Source: Undaria pinnatifida
Taxonomy: Eukaryota > Sar > Phaeophyceae > Laminariales > Alariaceae
Assembly: GCA_012845835.1 (NCBI GenBank)
Contig: JABAKD010000023.1
Coordinates: forward strand, 18,205,027 to 18,269,026
Direction: 5' to 3'
DNA length: 64,000 nucleotides
Part shown: positions 9,001-21,069 of the stretch, one piece after another
Numbering within the stretch: the first letter of the stretch is position 1
Layout of the letters: each line of letters begins with the position of its first letter
Translations under genes and position numbers: made by a program
Notes under the pieces: generated by a model
Database searches by the model: none
Told to the model about the DNA's origin: nothing
Seen by the model: the letters and a program-made list of their open reading frames with translations, nothing else

Positions 9001-10215
9001 AAAGAAACACGGGACTTTCGTCTTCTCCCACCACCAGGTGGGCCTATCCCACCCCTAGTCGTGGGCAAACTCCTGCTAACGTCGTCAGCATACATTCTCC
9101 ACAACGTTTGCTCCTTCTCGCCACCATTCCAGCAGGTCGCGGACGCCCTGGTGCCATGCATGCATGCATGCGTGGTAGCGCCGGCAGCTTCATCAATCAA
9201 TCTAAATATGTTTTTGATGTTTTATCATGTCGTTTTTGACACCCGACAGACAATGTGGTTGGCAGTGCAGCGCGTGAGTGTAAAAAAAAAAGGTGAACAT
9301 GCTAAATATAAGGAAAAAGGGAGTGTGAAGGTAATAGAAAGGATTATAGAATATACATTTATATACGTCGAAGTTTTGAGCCATTGTATTGTTGTCGCAT
9401 GGAAAGCACAATAATTAGTTACTGTAACATATCATCGTCGCTTGACAATTTCGGAGGACCATTTTGCATATGCTACACAGAACCGACGACATACACGAAA
9501 ACATGCATAGGTACAAGGTTCCCCTCCGGGAAGTGCCTAGGGGAGTGGCGCAAGCGCGGAACCCAAGTTTCCAACATCTGACTGCCTGGGCAAATAAGAC
9601 GTACCTGGTGGTAGTGAAAACTAATTTTTTGTCCGCAGCTCGAGCAGCTGGGTGTGGGAAGGCGCCCTCCCGGAGACGGTTCGCTCTTCACCGTCGTAGT
9701 GAAGAACCGAAAAAAAATGGCAATCCCATCAGCACGTGTCTAGCACGATTACGATGAGGACTTTTTGTAAGGGCGACTTTCATGCAATAAAATTTGCGTA
9801 GTATAAAATGGACGGAAGATGGGTTTTAACCGGCCAATACTAAAAACGTGCAGCAGTTGTTCCGTGCGCGGTCTTTTTATCGTGGTTGTGTTTTCTTCTG
9901 CTTTGTTTCACAAGAGAATCAGCAATTTTAGAATGCTCTTATCGTCTTGCTGAGCTAGTTTTTGAACTCGACGAATCATCCACGCCAGGATGGGCAATCG
10001 TCCCCCTTCACCACCAGAGATCGTCGCAGAATGTGCACGGAATGGGGAACTTTGGGGCTTCTATTGTCGCTGAGACCGAGAAGCCTTCTCTCATGGGGCA
10101 TCAGCGCCTATATCCACTGCTGTTTGTTTTTTAGAGTACGGAAAAATCACGCTGGGTGGTTTTGATCGTCGTCCGATTCAAAATCGTCCCCTCGAGGAGA
10201 CGATTTTACTTTGCC
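9001..10215. other. Unassigned region
   Basis: No gene is recognised. An interesting spot is ACAAGGTTCCCCTCCGGG at ~9512, which recurs at ~31470 and, reversed, at ~37435. Frames here are under 120 codons and have no family likeness. Confidence 0.4.
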
Positions 10216-10219
10216 TAGC

Positions 10220-10990
10220 GAAGTTCGAGTATGAACCAACGCATCAGTTTGCTGCTGTACGTACTTTGCTACACTGCTGTAGCTGCTGTAGCACATAGCC
10301 ACAGCAGCAGTTCCCTGCATATGGATATGCCGCACGCGCATGGTGCTGCCTGCTGCTTCTTGTGCTGCTGGGCGTGGTTGCAGTGTTGCCTGTGTTATCC
10401 GCACGAGACAAATTGAGATGATCGTAGATGTAAGGACCGTTGATGTAACAGTCGTAAGTTCAAAATGTCCTAATATTTTTGTTCAGAATAACGACTCCGC
10501 TTACAGCAGCAACATAAGAGAGGACATCGATTCCAAATACGAAGCAGGCCCCGAAAACATCAGCCGGCCACAGCAGTAAGGCACAGGCGGATGTCCTACA
10601 CACGCACGGTGTTGCCTGCTGATGCTGCTGAGCGGCTATTTTTTTTGGCGTTGAGCTCACCGCGTGTTGACTATACGGCTGAGGTCACGAGAGAGCAGAA
10701 AATAGGCCGGAATTTACCTGGTACACGCGTTTTTTTTGTTTGCATCAAAACCTTACGTATGTAAAGTAAGGCCTCTCACGGGGATAGGGGACGATAGACA
10801 CGCGCACGCAGCTCCAGCACAGCAGAAACATGTGGTATGGTGGGGTGATAAATGACAGGCTCTGACACAAGCAACTCGCCACAGCATAGCGAGGACACGC
10901 CACACGCACATACATGGTGTTGCCTAATGCTGCTGCTGTGCGGCAGGGTTGTATGTGGCTCTGTGCTCTCCGAATGCTGTCTTGTCATGT
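10220..10990 (+). repeat. CTG-rich degenerate triplicate
   Basis: Three related segments (~10330-10400, ~10595-10680, ~10895-10985) share CACGCRCATGGTGYTGCC and CTGCTG blocks with intervening unique sequence. There is no credible coding frame. Confidence 0.5.
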
Positions 10991-11289
10991 GCGAGCTTTG
11001 CAAAAAAAAAACGGAAAAATTACGCGCGGAAAAAACTGCCTCTCCAAATGTTACGTACGTACAAGGGGACAGCGGATGTGGAAATCCCGACCCCGGGGAT
11101 GTTGCGGAACACCCAGGGATTTGCCTTGTCCATGCCCAAGGAAAAAAACGTTTAAAAGGCTTGCCACGTGCGACACCCTGCACGGATGGCGCCCAAACCT
11201 ACGGCAACGTGACCCCAACGGTTCAATTGTGCCCACTCCATATGACGTTTCGGATAAAGGTGCGAGCAAAAAGAGGTGTGCCCGAACCC

Positions 11290-11930
11290 CCCCCCCCGAC
11301 AATTATACGTACACATATATACAAAATATACCCCCCAAACACCCTCAAAACATATACTGGTATATAATAGGTAGCCTCGGTTGGCACCGACGCCGTAAAA
11401 CGGTATATGCATATTGGGGTTGGCGTTGGTTGGCAACAACGCTGTAAAACGTGCCGATCACTGCGTGAGCTAGTCCACCAGGGTGGCGTTTCTTCTTCCT
11501 TGCGGTCACCATGATGGTCATCGAGTAGATCGTATTGTGCGATGTGGAGAACCCTAACTTCGCACAAGGGAAATGATCGCATCACGTAGTGTGAATATGG
11601 GTAGGCACCCACGACACAGTTTCATAGCAGTACCCATTGCTGTCCCTAGAGTGGCCACACCAGAAAACAAAGTATCTCATTGGCGCTGCCATCCATACGG
11701 AAGAAAGTAGGCACAAGGTGCCGAAATCCGTCTTACTAGCGGTTCTGGGAAGGGTGCAGTTCACCCTTCATGCGACTCGCCGAACACCTCACGGCCCTTC
11801 GCGCTTGGTGCAAGCAGTGTCCGCCTGGTTGGTGAAAACCCGTCGTGCTCCGTCCCGGCATAGTAGGGATGCGAGGGTCTATGGTCATACGATTACGGCC
11901 ATGCACAAACTGAGTACCCCCCCCCCCAAC
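11290..11930 (-). repeat. R2 repeat, copy 1
   Basis: R2 is a ~0.6 kb dispersed repeat. On the plus strand it runs from a C-rich tract through GGTTGGCACCGACGCCGTAA, CACCATGATGGTCATCGAGT and GAGTGGCCACACCAGAAAAC to CATGCACAAACTGAGTAC and another C homopolymer. On the minus strand all copies keep a frame with CGHSRDSNGYxYETxSWVP. The whole unit recurs near 12.2, 13.8, 46.2, 52.0, 52.4 and 52.7 kb. Function is unknown. Confidence 0.8.
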
Positions 11931-12179
11931 ACGCACGAATAACCTCACCCTCCCCGGCCGTCACACCTGAAATCAAGATCCGCCAGAAAATAAAAACTAC
12001 CTTGATAGGTGACATGGCCTTTTTACCCATCAAACCATCCATGCAGTAGCTCCAATTCATTTATATGGTCTTCAAGTTCAAAGTTATCTCCCCCTCGCCC
12101 CCTCCTTCCCCGGCACCGTTGCCTAGACCTAGCATCACGCGTACAGTAGGCTCTTATACATTTATGCGACCTAAAAATG

Positions 12180-12800
12180 TTTGAACCCCCGCCCCCCCCT
12201 AAAAACAACCCCCCCTCTCCCGTTAAAATATACATACAATAGTTGGCCTCGGTTGGCACCGACGCTATACAACGTTTTATGTGTATTGGGTTGGCATTGG
12301 TTGGCAGCGGCGCTTTAAAGCATGCCAATCACTGCGTGAGCTAGACAATCAGTGTACCGTTTGTTTGTTTTCTTGTTTTTTCTTCGGTCACCATGATGGT
12401 GATCTAGTTGATCATATTGTGCGGGGTGGAGAACCCTTATTCCGCACAAGGGGAATGATCGCACCACGTAGTGTGAATATGGTAAGGCACCCACGAGGCT
12501 GTTACATAGTAATACCCATTGCTGTCTCTGGAGTGGCCACACCAGAAAACGAAAAAACTTATGTCGCTGTCGTCCATATACGAAAAAGTAGGCACAAGGT
12601 GCCGGAGTCCGTCTTACGAGCAGGTCTTGGAAGGATATAGTTCACCCTTCATGCGACTCGTCGAACACCTCACGGCGCTTCGTGCTTGGTGCAAGCCATG
12701 TCTGCCTCGTTGGTGAAAACCCGACGTGCTCCGTCTCGGCATAGTAGGGATGCGAGGGTCTATGGTCATACGACTACGGCCGAGCACCAACTGAGAACTC
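12180..12800 (-). repeat. R2 repeat, copy 2
   Basis: It has the same module order as copy 1 and is bounded by C-rich tracts at ~12186-12200 and ~12800-12815. The conserved minus-strand peptide frame is broken in this copy. Confidence 0.8.
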
Positions 12801-12834
12801 CACCCCACCCCCCACCTCCCTAAAAACAAGGGAA

Positions 12835-13572
12835 CACAAGTCCGTAAAACACCTGGAAACGGTGCAGACGCCAGCAGCTAAAAAGTTACCAGGATGCTCA
12901 AGTACGACGAGTAATACAGTATTACGCGCAGAACTAGGAATATACCCACTTGACACAACTAGAGACGTGAGAAAGTTGAAATGGCAATATAAAGTAAAGA
13001 AAATTCCAGAAAAGAGGTTGCCAACCATAGTTAATAGGGCTGTATGGGGAAAAATAACAAAACGGCGAGCTGGAATAAGATGGAATAACGTACTCGAGAT
13101 AATATGGAAGGATTTAGGGGGGGACCAAGAAGAGGTACTGTCTATAGAGAAATTTGGCGGGTACAAAACAGATAAATAAAATAATAGCAGAAAGGGGAAG
13201 GGAAGTGCTAAGAAATAAGATGAAAGAGGAGAAGCACTTGAGATACATACGGGGGTTGAGGGAAGATATTGGAATGAAAGCGTATCTGCACGGCCCAATG
13301 GACTACGCGAAAAAGCTGAAATACAATTTTGTGTACGGGACCTGGACCTGCCAGACAAAAAGAAGAAAGAAAATATACCAGTTGTCCGGAGGAGGAGGAC
13401 GTGCCTGCATGTATGTGCCCGTGTGGCACAACAATAGAGTAGGACTCACACAGTAGGAGAATGTGAAATGTACAAGGAGGAACGGGATGCGTTAGAGATG
13501 AGGAAATTGGACGTATGTGACATGGAAGAGTTTGGTAGACTAGAGAGTAGCGAGAAACGACCGCTATCCTAG
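12835..13572 (+). pseudogene. Non-LTR retrotransposon, C-terminal fragment
   Basis: The frame starting near 12842 reads through SSTTSNTVLRAELGIYPL and KIPEKRLPTIVNRAVW, typical of the region after the reverse transcriptase in LINE-type ORF2 proteins. About 500 bases on, a Cys-rich motif appears as CMCPCGTTIE in one frame and HTVGECEMYKEERDALE in the next. Together these fit the CxxC...H....C zinc-knuckle near ORF2 C-termini, separated by a one-base shift near 13432. The fragment ends at a stop around 13570. The RT catalytic part is absent, and R2 repeats flank both sides. Confidence 0.8.
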
Positions 13573-13764
13573 GAGGTAGGTGGTGACCGCAGACGGCGAA
13601 ACAGGACGAAAATAGGATGAACAAACAAATTCTATGTAGTATAGGGAAGAGGCGTAATGAGCGCCCAAATGTTGGAGGTGTCTCTATTAGGAGTAGGAGC
13701 GGTGCTCCGTCTCGAAAGGGATGCGTGGTCAATGGTCAAATGATTAAGGCAAACAACAAATGAG

Positions 13765-14395
13765 TACCCCCCCCTCTCCCCGCCCCCCTTACAATATACA
13801 TTTAGTAGTCGGCCTTGGTTGGCCCCGACGCCGAAAACATTATAAGTATATCGAGGTTGGCGTTAGTTGGCAACGATGCTGTAAAACATGCCAGTCATGC
13901 GTGAGCTAGACAACCAGGGTACCGTTTTTATGTTTTTGTTTCTGTTTTTTGTTCTTTTGGCGGTCACCATGATGGTTATCCAGTTGGATCGTATTGCGCG
14001 GGGTGGAGAACCCTTACTCCGCACAAGGGGAATGATCGCATCACGTAGTATGAACATGGTAAGGCACCCATGAGGCTGTTTCATAGTAATGCCCATTGCT
14101 GTCTCTGGAGTGGCCACACCAGAAAACAAAGTAACTCATTGGCGCTGTCATCCGTAAACAAGAAAGTAGGCATACGGTGCCCAAGTCTATCTTACGAGCA
14201 GGTCTTGGAAGGATGTAGTTCACCCTTCATGCGACGCGCCGAACACCTCACGGCGCTTCGTGCTTGGTGCAAGCCATGTCTGCCTGGTTGGTGAAAACCC
14301 GACGTTCTCCGTCGCGTCATGGTAGGGATGCGAGGGTCTATGGTCATACGACTACGGCCATGCACAAACTGAGTACCCCCCCCCCCCCCCCCCCT
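13765..14395 (-). repeat. R2 repeat, copy 3
   Basis: A full-length copy. Its minus-strand frame 14223-14041 has RDSNGHYYETASWVPYHVHTT-like sequence, clearly parallel to copy 1 (11764-11582). The copy ends in a C homopolymer at ~14377-14394. Confidence 0.8.
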
Positions 14396-14862
14396 CCCAC
14401 CTTCCTAAAAACACCGCTTTCCCCCCACTGGTTATACGACTTACCTGTACAGAATAAACGTGCTAAACTGATGCATTCTTGAGCCGTAAGATGTTGTATC
14501 CCTCAAAAACGAGTTTTATAACTTGCGTGCGCAGATATTTTAACATCACCCTGTTGACCCTGGTACATGCTAGTGCTAAGGGGAATCGCCGACCTATATC
14601 CTTGACACCTTGACAGCTGGAAACCCTTTTTGGGGACGAATTTACTTGGAAGTAGTATAGGGAGAGATGTTGAGGCTCTAAAGGGGTTAACGAGGACACA
14701 CACACCCAGTAAAGCGCTCGATCGGAGTATCACACACAGCTTGCGAAGATGAATTTCGGCAAATCTTCGATCTCACGGCTGGAGCGTGTGTTTTTTTCGA
14801 CAATATTATGTATTCGATGAAATCTCCGATCTCACAGCTGTATTGTATATTTTTATTTCATA

Positions 14863-15240
14863 ATATATATATATATATATACCAGGGGCGCTTCGCCCCG
14901 GCGGGCTGCCGCCCGCCTTGGCTCCGCGTATGCCCGTGATGTTCGAGAATGCGTGATGTATGTATTCTGAGTGTAGGATTTCATGTAAATCGAGGCTGTA
15001 CATGCGACAGTACTGCCAAGGGGTGCAGTACCAATAACTTTGTAATCAAGTGCAATAAACCACAGCAACAAATTGCGTCATCCGGCAAATAAACCATGAC
15101 GAACGGCAGCAGCAAGCGGCAGCACTGCAGCTCCAGCAGCAGCATAGCAACACAGAGAAGCAGCAGCAAATACATCACGGGCAGATACAAACGCATATAC
15201 TCGTACATTGTACAGCAGCGTACAGCAGTATAATGTTAAC
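14863..15240 (+). repeat. (TA)n tract and composite-repeat GC module
   Basis: A TA dinucleotide run (14863-14881) leads directly into GGGGCGCTTCGCCCCGGCGG and CCGCCCGCCTTGGCTCCGC. The module continues through ATCGAGGCTGTACATGCGAC and into a CAG-rich block (~15105-15180). It is truncated relative to other copies. Confidence 0.7.
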
Positions 15241-15474
15241 ATATCAGATGAAGGTGCCCTGCTGTGAACCGCACACGGTGCCTAACAAAAAGGAGAGATG
15301 AAAAAAGCGGTACACAACAAAAATAAAACGGAAGCGCTCAGGTGGGAATTGAAACCCAGACTGCGTACGAATACAGGTACTCATAACTGAAAAGGGACGC
15401 AAGCTACTTTTTAACCATACTACGTACTTTGTACGTTGTATTACGTGATCACTAAAACAAAAATCAATGTCTTG

Positions 15475-15545
15475 GGTGGATTGAACCCCAACCTCGTACT
15501 CAAGAGGGGCGCAACCTACCATCCTACCACACGAAAAACATACCC
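15475..15545 (-). repeat. tRNA-like block
   Basis: On the minus strand, TAGGATGGTAGGTTGC resembles a box A and GGGTTCAATCCACCC a box B, ~35 bases apart. The arms do not fold into a clean cloverleaf by eye, so I call this a tRNA-derived (SINE-head) relic and not a tRNA gene. Confidence 0.45.
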
Positions 15546-16261
15546 CGAAGTTACCCCGAAAGTACACAAAATTGACCAGAAATGCAACAAGCTTCACGCG
15601 AAACGACACCAGGGTTGAACACGTGACACCGAAGTAAACGTAACTTTATACATACCATACAAACATACCTGGTATAGCATAACGCGCATATACACGCACC
15701 ATTGCCGTTAACCTTGACACAAGGTTAAGCCTTCACATGCTGTAGCATCAGTCCCGCGCGAGTGGTTTTTTATAACGGATTTTCTTGGTCGACAAAGTTT
15801 TTCTGGTAAAAATAGAGAAAACTGTGGTGAGTGCAGGTCCTATTCGTCGGAATCCGACGAGTTTTTTACATTCATCACTCCAATATTGCTCTAAAATCTC
15901 CACAGCTGGAGCAGGGAAAATATCTGTTTTCGCCCATATTTCTCTTCAAAATAGAAGAATATTTTTTTGCTTCTACAGAAAATTTCGCCTTGACGAGATA
16001 CATTCAACTACGGTGTAACAAAAAGACCTATGACTCCTACATACATTGAGCCCCAAAATCTTGACCAATTTTTATCCGGGAATCAGATAACTCAAGCCCA
16101 ACGACGAAAATAAAAATAACCTGCCAGGATGGTTCGATTCGCCTGAAAGAGGGCTGTTCGGCGATATATTTCATGTCTGGTGGAAATGCATGCTTCCCAC
16201 CTCAAAGCAATTCGATATGTGAATGCTGAACTTTTGGTAAAATTGCTCTGCCTGTACTACC
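15546..16261. other. Unassigned AT-rich region
   Basis: No gene is recognised. The stretch 15770-16080 is AT-rich and has only short frames. Confidence 0.4.
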
Positions 16262-16305
16262 TGGTATTTGGTAGAGGGATTCGAAGCCGCGAAATTCCAC
16301 ACTTT
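16262..16305 (-). repeat. tRNA-like repeat, part left of the large LTR element
   Basis: GTAGAGGGATTCGAAGCC followed by GCGAAATTCCACAC matches the first tRNA-like block at ~7436-7468. The unit is completed at 31026-31190, on the far side of the 14.7 kb insertion. Confidence 0.7.
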
Positions 16306-16804
16306 TGTGAAGGTGTCGTGGTGCCGGAAGGTGGGAAGGAAAGGACGCAGGGGTATCAGCTTGGCTTGGAGACAGCACCGGTTCTTCTTTATAGATTTCT
16401 CATTATTGGCGTTGAGCTATCACAAGCTCGAGGAGACAGGGAGAGGAGGAGGAGGAGAAGGAGGAGGAGTGAGAGCACGGGGGTGGAATGAAGCTCACAG
16501 AGTTCGCTTCACCCCAGCATTGCTGCTGTGCTCTGGACCTTTACCTATGGAACGTACGAGGAACGTTTTCCTAGATGTTCTATATTCCCATGAGCGCCTA
16601 GTGCGCTTACTTCTATCTATCCTGTCCAGAGAAGGAGCGTTCCATTTCCGAGAACGCTCTTGTGGTACAAACTAGCTAGATTCTACGGGTTATCCGCTTC
16701 ACTCAGAATATTCCGTTTAAGAGAACCTTCTTGTGGCCAATAGACCATGACTCTGCGGACTATCCTACCGAATATATTGCCAGCTATACTGACACTCTAT
16801 AACA
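16306..16804 (-). repeat. LTR (3' on the minus strand) of the 14.7 kb element
   Basis: It begins TGTGAAGGTGTCGTGGTGCC and ends CACTCTATAACA. Relative to its partner it has a 9 bp longer GGA tract (~16443-16475), lacks TCT after GCTGTGCTC, and shows roughly fifteen substitutions. Confidence 0.9.
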
Positions 16805-16820
16805 TTAGCCCACCCTGAAT
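16805..16820 (-). promoter_or_regulatory. Polypurine-like tract beside the 3' LTR
   Basis: On the minus strand, TTCAGGGTGGGCTAA directly precedes the LTR start TGTTATAG. The 372 bp element has TTCAGGGGGGAGAG in the same place. The role in plus-strand priming is inferred from position. Confidence 0.55.
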
Positions 16821-19800
16821 AGTGGTAGATGCAGATCACCTGTCCATCAAAGGATGTCAACAAAAACATCCAGAATTGGAAAGGGGATCGAAGATGCCGC
16901 TATTCGAAAAAAACGAAAATGAGGCTATAGATTCCCCCACACCTCGTAATAATGAGGCTTAAACGCCTCATTGCAAGATATACAACCCTATGATGGAGCT
17001 CACAACCGAGAGAGCTCGAGAAAGGGTATGTACCTACGGTATACCAGTAGCAATCGGCCTACGATAACACGAAGGGCGCGGCCACTGAGCGCAAGGATGC
17101 GAAGGGGGCCAAAGAATAAGGTATAGACGCGGAAACCAAGTCAGAAGAGTATAAGGGAACACGTGTCACGCTGTGAAGGCCAGACAAGTTTACGGCTTGA
17201 AGCGTAGTGCCGAAGGGGCGGGCGGTCGGTCCATTTGCCGGAAGGCCTAGAGAAATCAAGAAGCACTGCCTGAAGAACGTCAGAGTCCGCTACGTTGGAC
17301 GCTGACAGCTGACGTGGGGCCATCGGTTGGACGGTGAAAGAGCAACAACTAAGACGCGAAGAAGTACGCAAGAGAAAACAAAGAACAGTGCCTAAAATAA
17401 TGTCAGGGTCCGCAAGGTTGGACCTAGAAGGCTGACGTGGGACCATTGGTCGAGAGGCAAAACTATGAAGAACCAGTACGCTGAGGTGTAACGGAAGAAC
17501 AGGGGCCGTAATGTGGGACCTAGGAGGCTAGCATAAGGCCCTTGGTCGAACTATAGAACGAGAAATCGAGGCTATTAAAACAAATCGCGAAAACGCAGTG
17601 AAAGATAACACCTCAACAGTGGCACAGACAACACCAAAGTGGTGGTACGGGAGGCGTGTGTGATACGCCGGAAAGCTGAACCGGGGGGCAACAGTGGAGT
17701 GCCCTAAGAAGCTATCTGGGTACAATACCGGGAAGACGGGAAGAGATAAGTGGTGAGGTCACCCTGCCAAAGCAATACGCAAACTAGGACGAAACTGAAA
17801 CGTAGACACAGAAAGACGGAAGGTACTATCGGAAGCCGGAAAGAGAGTCGACATATGACACCTCAAGAGGCTAACTAATAACGGGAACAATGCCAGCAAA
17901 CGTAGCGAGGCTATTCAACCACAACAAAGCAAGCCAAAAATGGAACCAACAAAACGGTACTCGTTCAGCTCGAAGCAGCGCTGGAAGTGTCTAGCTCCAG
18001 AAAGAATGCAGGGAACAGAGAAGACAACATGAAGAAAGCCGCAGCTAGGTACTATACGTCGGGAACATGGGGTCGATAACGCGGAGCAACCCTAAAAAGG
18101 TTACCGAGAAAAATGCACGGAATAACAGGAAGTAGGCAAATCGTGTCATAGCAACGTACTGCAAACTGACAAAAGAAAGGGAGGGTCCATATCAAGGGAC
18201 CTTGAAAGGCTACTTTAAGAAAACGAGCAAAACTAGGTACATAGCGAAGGCATACCTCCGAAAGCGATTTCGCCGAAAACACAACACGAAAGGGGGTCAA
18301 CTTGGAAAGCCTAAATGGGCTGCGAAGCCAAACAGGGGTCAAAACATGGGACCGATGCGACAAGTACGCCAACAAGCAGAGAGCAAAACGGGGGCCAAGA
18401 GGGGACGGCCTGTGGACTGCACAGTCAGGACGGGCTGTAAACCCATGATTAAGGACGGTGTAGTTAAACCCTATGGGCAGGTATGCCGAAAAGAAACAAG
18501 AAAAAGTGGTCGAGAGAAACAAGACCTGTTGGCTGCAAAGCCAGGACGGGGGTCAGTGTCGTTCGACCGTAGGGACAGCGGTGCCGAGAGAATAAGGTAA
18601 GAAATAGTGGTCCAGCGGAATAGATCCGCTGGCTACAAAGCAAGAACGGAGCCCGACAGCAAGGGGCTCTTGGCGGCAGGTACGACCAAACAAAAAGGCA
18701 GAGGCCAAAGAGAACCGACAGATGGGCTGGAGAGCCAGCACGGGACCGCTAACGTGAAACCTAAGGGGGGCTCTCAATGTGAAGCCAGTGGTCGACAATA
18801 TGGGACCATAGACAGTAGCGATAGCTGGAATGCCGTAATACCAAGTGGCTGGGGCTAAAGTGCAGCGACGTCGGTGGTGGGAAGAAGTACGCCAAGAAGC
18901 AAGAAAGGTCCAACAACAAAAGGGAAGTATGTCAAGGGGCAAGGAAAGTCCAACAGCAACAAGAAAGGAGGTGATGCCTCGCGAAGAACGAAGCGAAATA
19001 ACGCGGAAAGCATCCACGTTGTCACCAATCGCATAAGGCGAGGTGGGAGCGACACGATAGAAAACTACGACATGGTTCGGAAACGCCATGGTTCGTCGGT
19101 GTGCACGAAACGTGGGCAGGCTACATCGGCGGTAGAAGGCGGAAGCAAAGCCACAAAGGCGAACACTCGTCGTACTGTAGAAAAGTAGAACAACTTGGGC
19201 AAAAGTTCAAGATCAAGGCGCCCATGAAGATCACTGAAAAAAACGAACAAATGCCATACTTTGAACGCGGCAAATAAGACAGAAGGCATACTACTACGGT
19301 AAGACCTTTTTAGAGCCTCAACGATATTCAGACTTTGAGGGGGTACTTCGGGTATCCGCGAGGCGATATCACTGACTGGAGCCCACCAGGTAGAATTCTA
19401 CTGAGACAGTGGGGTCCAAAGCTAATACGCGAACGAATTCTCCCTGAAGAAAGGAGAGAGGGCTACTACGGTCGGTCGCTAGCTGCTGCGCACAGCGTTA
19501 ACCACTAAGGAGCAAGCGTGCCCAGAAATAACAAGAGAAAAAACAAATAATACCCGCGTTGCATGGACGCGAAAGCGGAAGGTATCGGTTCCGAAAATTC
19601 ACGAACGCCAGAGTCGGGAGGGAATACGTTCCGAAAATGCACACACTGCAGAGGGGAGGGGCTGTACGTTCTCATCCGGCACATAGTGCACGGGGAAGGA
19701 AAACCAAGATAGGGAAACCAAGAAAACACGATATTATTTGCATACCGTGAGAGCGGTAAAAACGCGGTCTTAACACAACGGGGGGCTCAGAAACTCGGCG

Positions 19801-19828
19801 AAAGAGCACGCACATGGTGCAGACGATA
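16821..19828 (-). other. Interior of the large element, pyrimidine-rich sense strand
   Basis: The plus strand is strongly A+G rich, so the sense (minus) strand is C+T rich. Degenerate ~130 bp units recur (for example GACGTGGGGCCATCGGTTGG near 17312 and GACGTGGGACCATTGGTCGA near 17432). Frames on both strands are short and compositionally driven. No known domain is visible. Confidence 0.6.
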
Positions 19829-20131
19829 TCTCGGCTGAGAAGGAATCAGACAAAACTGTTACGATGTCGCGGGCATATACCGTAAGCCGGACAGAGGGAG
19901 GGGGCAAGTCACGTACAACTCTAATAATGCTAGCGGCGCGCATGCACAGCGTGCAAGCGAAGTTCAGGCTAATAAGGACTTCTCGGCTGAGAAGGAATCA
20001 GACCAAACTGTTACGATGTCGCGGGCTGATACCGTAAGCCGGACAGAGGGAGGGGGCAAGTCACGTACAACTCTAATAATGCTAGCGGCGCGCATGCACA
20101 GCGTGCAAGCGAAGTTCAGGCTAATAAGGAC
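19829..20131 (+). repeat. 152 bp tandem duplication
   Basis: Two nearly identical units start TCTCGGCTGAGAAGGAATCA at 19829 and 19981. They differ by only a few bases (GACAAAACTG versus GACCAAACTG, and ATAT versus TGAT), so the duplication is recent. Confidence 0.95.
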
Positions 20132-20390
20132 CAAGCGAAACTACCATGGTTTCGGGGGTTGATAGTATATAGAAGCCTAGAGGGGGGGGTCGTGAACAAA
20201 CGACGGACCCGAAAATACTAGCAAAAAGTTGACGTCGTGAAACTCTGAAAATGTGGCCTACTATAAAGCCATTCCTACTGGAATCTAAGCGACGAAAAAT
20301 CGGGGAAAACATACGCGAAAGTACTTGGATCTCCAACCGAGAAGGGGGGACTTGTGCAGGGCGATATGGCGCAAACAAGGTGGACAACGC

Positions 20391-20635
20391 GCCTCAATAA
20401 GCACTTACGGCGTGCGTAGTGTAGAAAATAGAGGAAGGGCCAGAGCACATACCAGGTATACCACAGTGGTAACAGAACAAATACGACGCCTCAATAAGCA
20501 CCTAATGACGTACGTAGTGCAAAGAGTTGGGAAAGGGCTAAGACATATATATGCCATAACGGTAAGAAAACAAATACGACGCCTCAATAAGCACCCATTT
20601 CGTACGTAGTGCAGAAAGCAAGAGAAAGACCAACG
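20391..20635 (+). repeat. ~95 bp tandem repeat, three units
   Basis: The units start GCCTCAATAAGCAC at 20391, 20488 and 20581. The spacers between carry GTACGTAGTGCAGAAA and AACAAATACGAC. They are moderately diverged. Confidence 0.9.
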
Positions 20636-21069
20636 AAAATAAAATACCACAACTGGTTCGCGGACTGTGAAACAAGCGTACGCTGAGCCGACGAGAGGAA
20701 GCGAAAACACGGCAGGTTTGGGCCAAGTTACGAAAACGAGGCAGGTTAAACCGGCGCAAACAGGAAGACGGAACCACCACAAATTTTCGGCCTGGTTACA
20801 AAAATGGAGCCAGCTAAATCAGTGGCTGGAAGGTCAGGGTAGCACACCGACGCAAGTACGCAAACATATGTCCTGGTCAAAAGTGGGACGACCCTAAAGG
20901 TCAAGGCAAAGAAGAGGCACCTTGAAACTAACTGAACAAGAAAATTAAACCCAAAAGAAAAAATTAAGAAGCTAATGCGCACAAAACAAATCCCATGAAA
21001 GAAAACTCAAGAAGGAACTCAAGAAACATGGTTAGGGGGAGGGGCAACAAGACAAAAGGGTAAGTGCGA

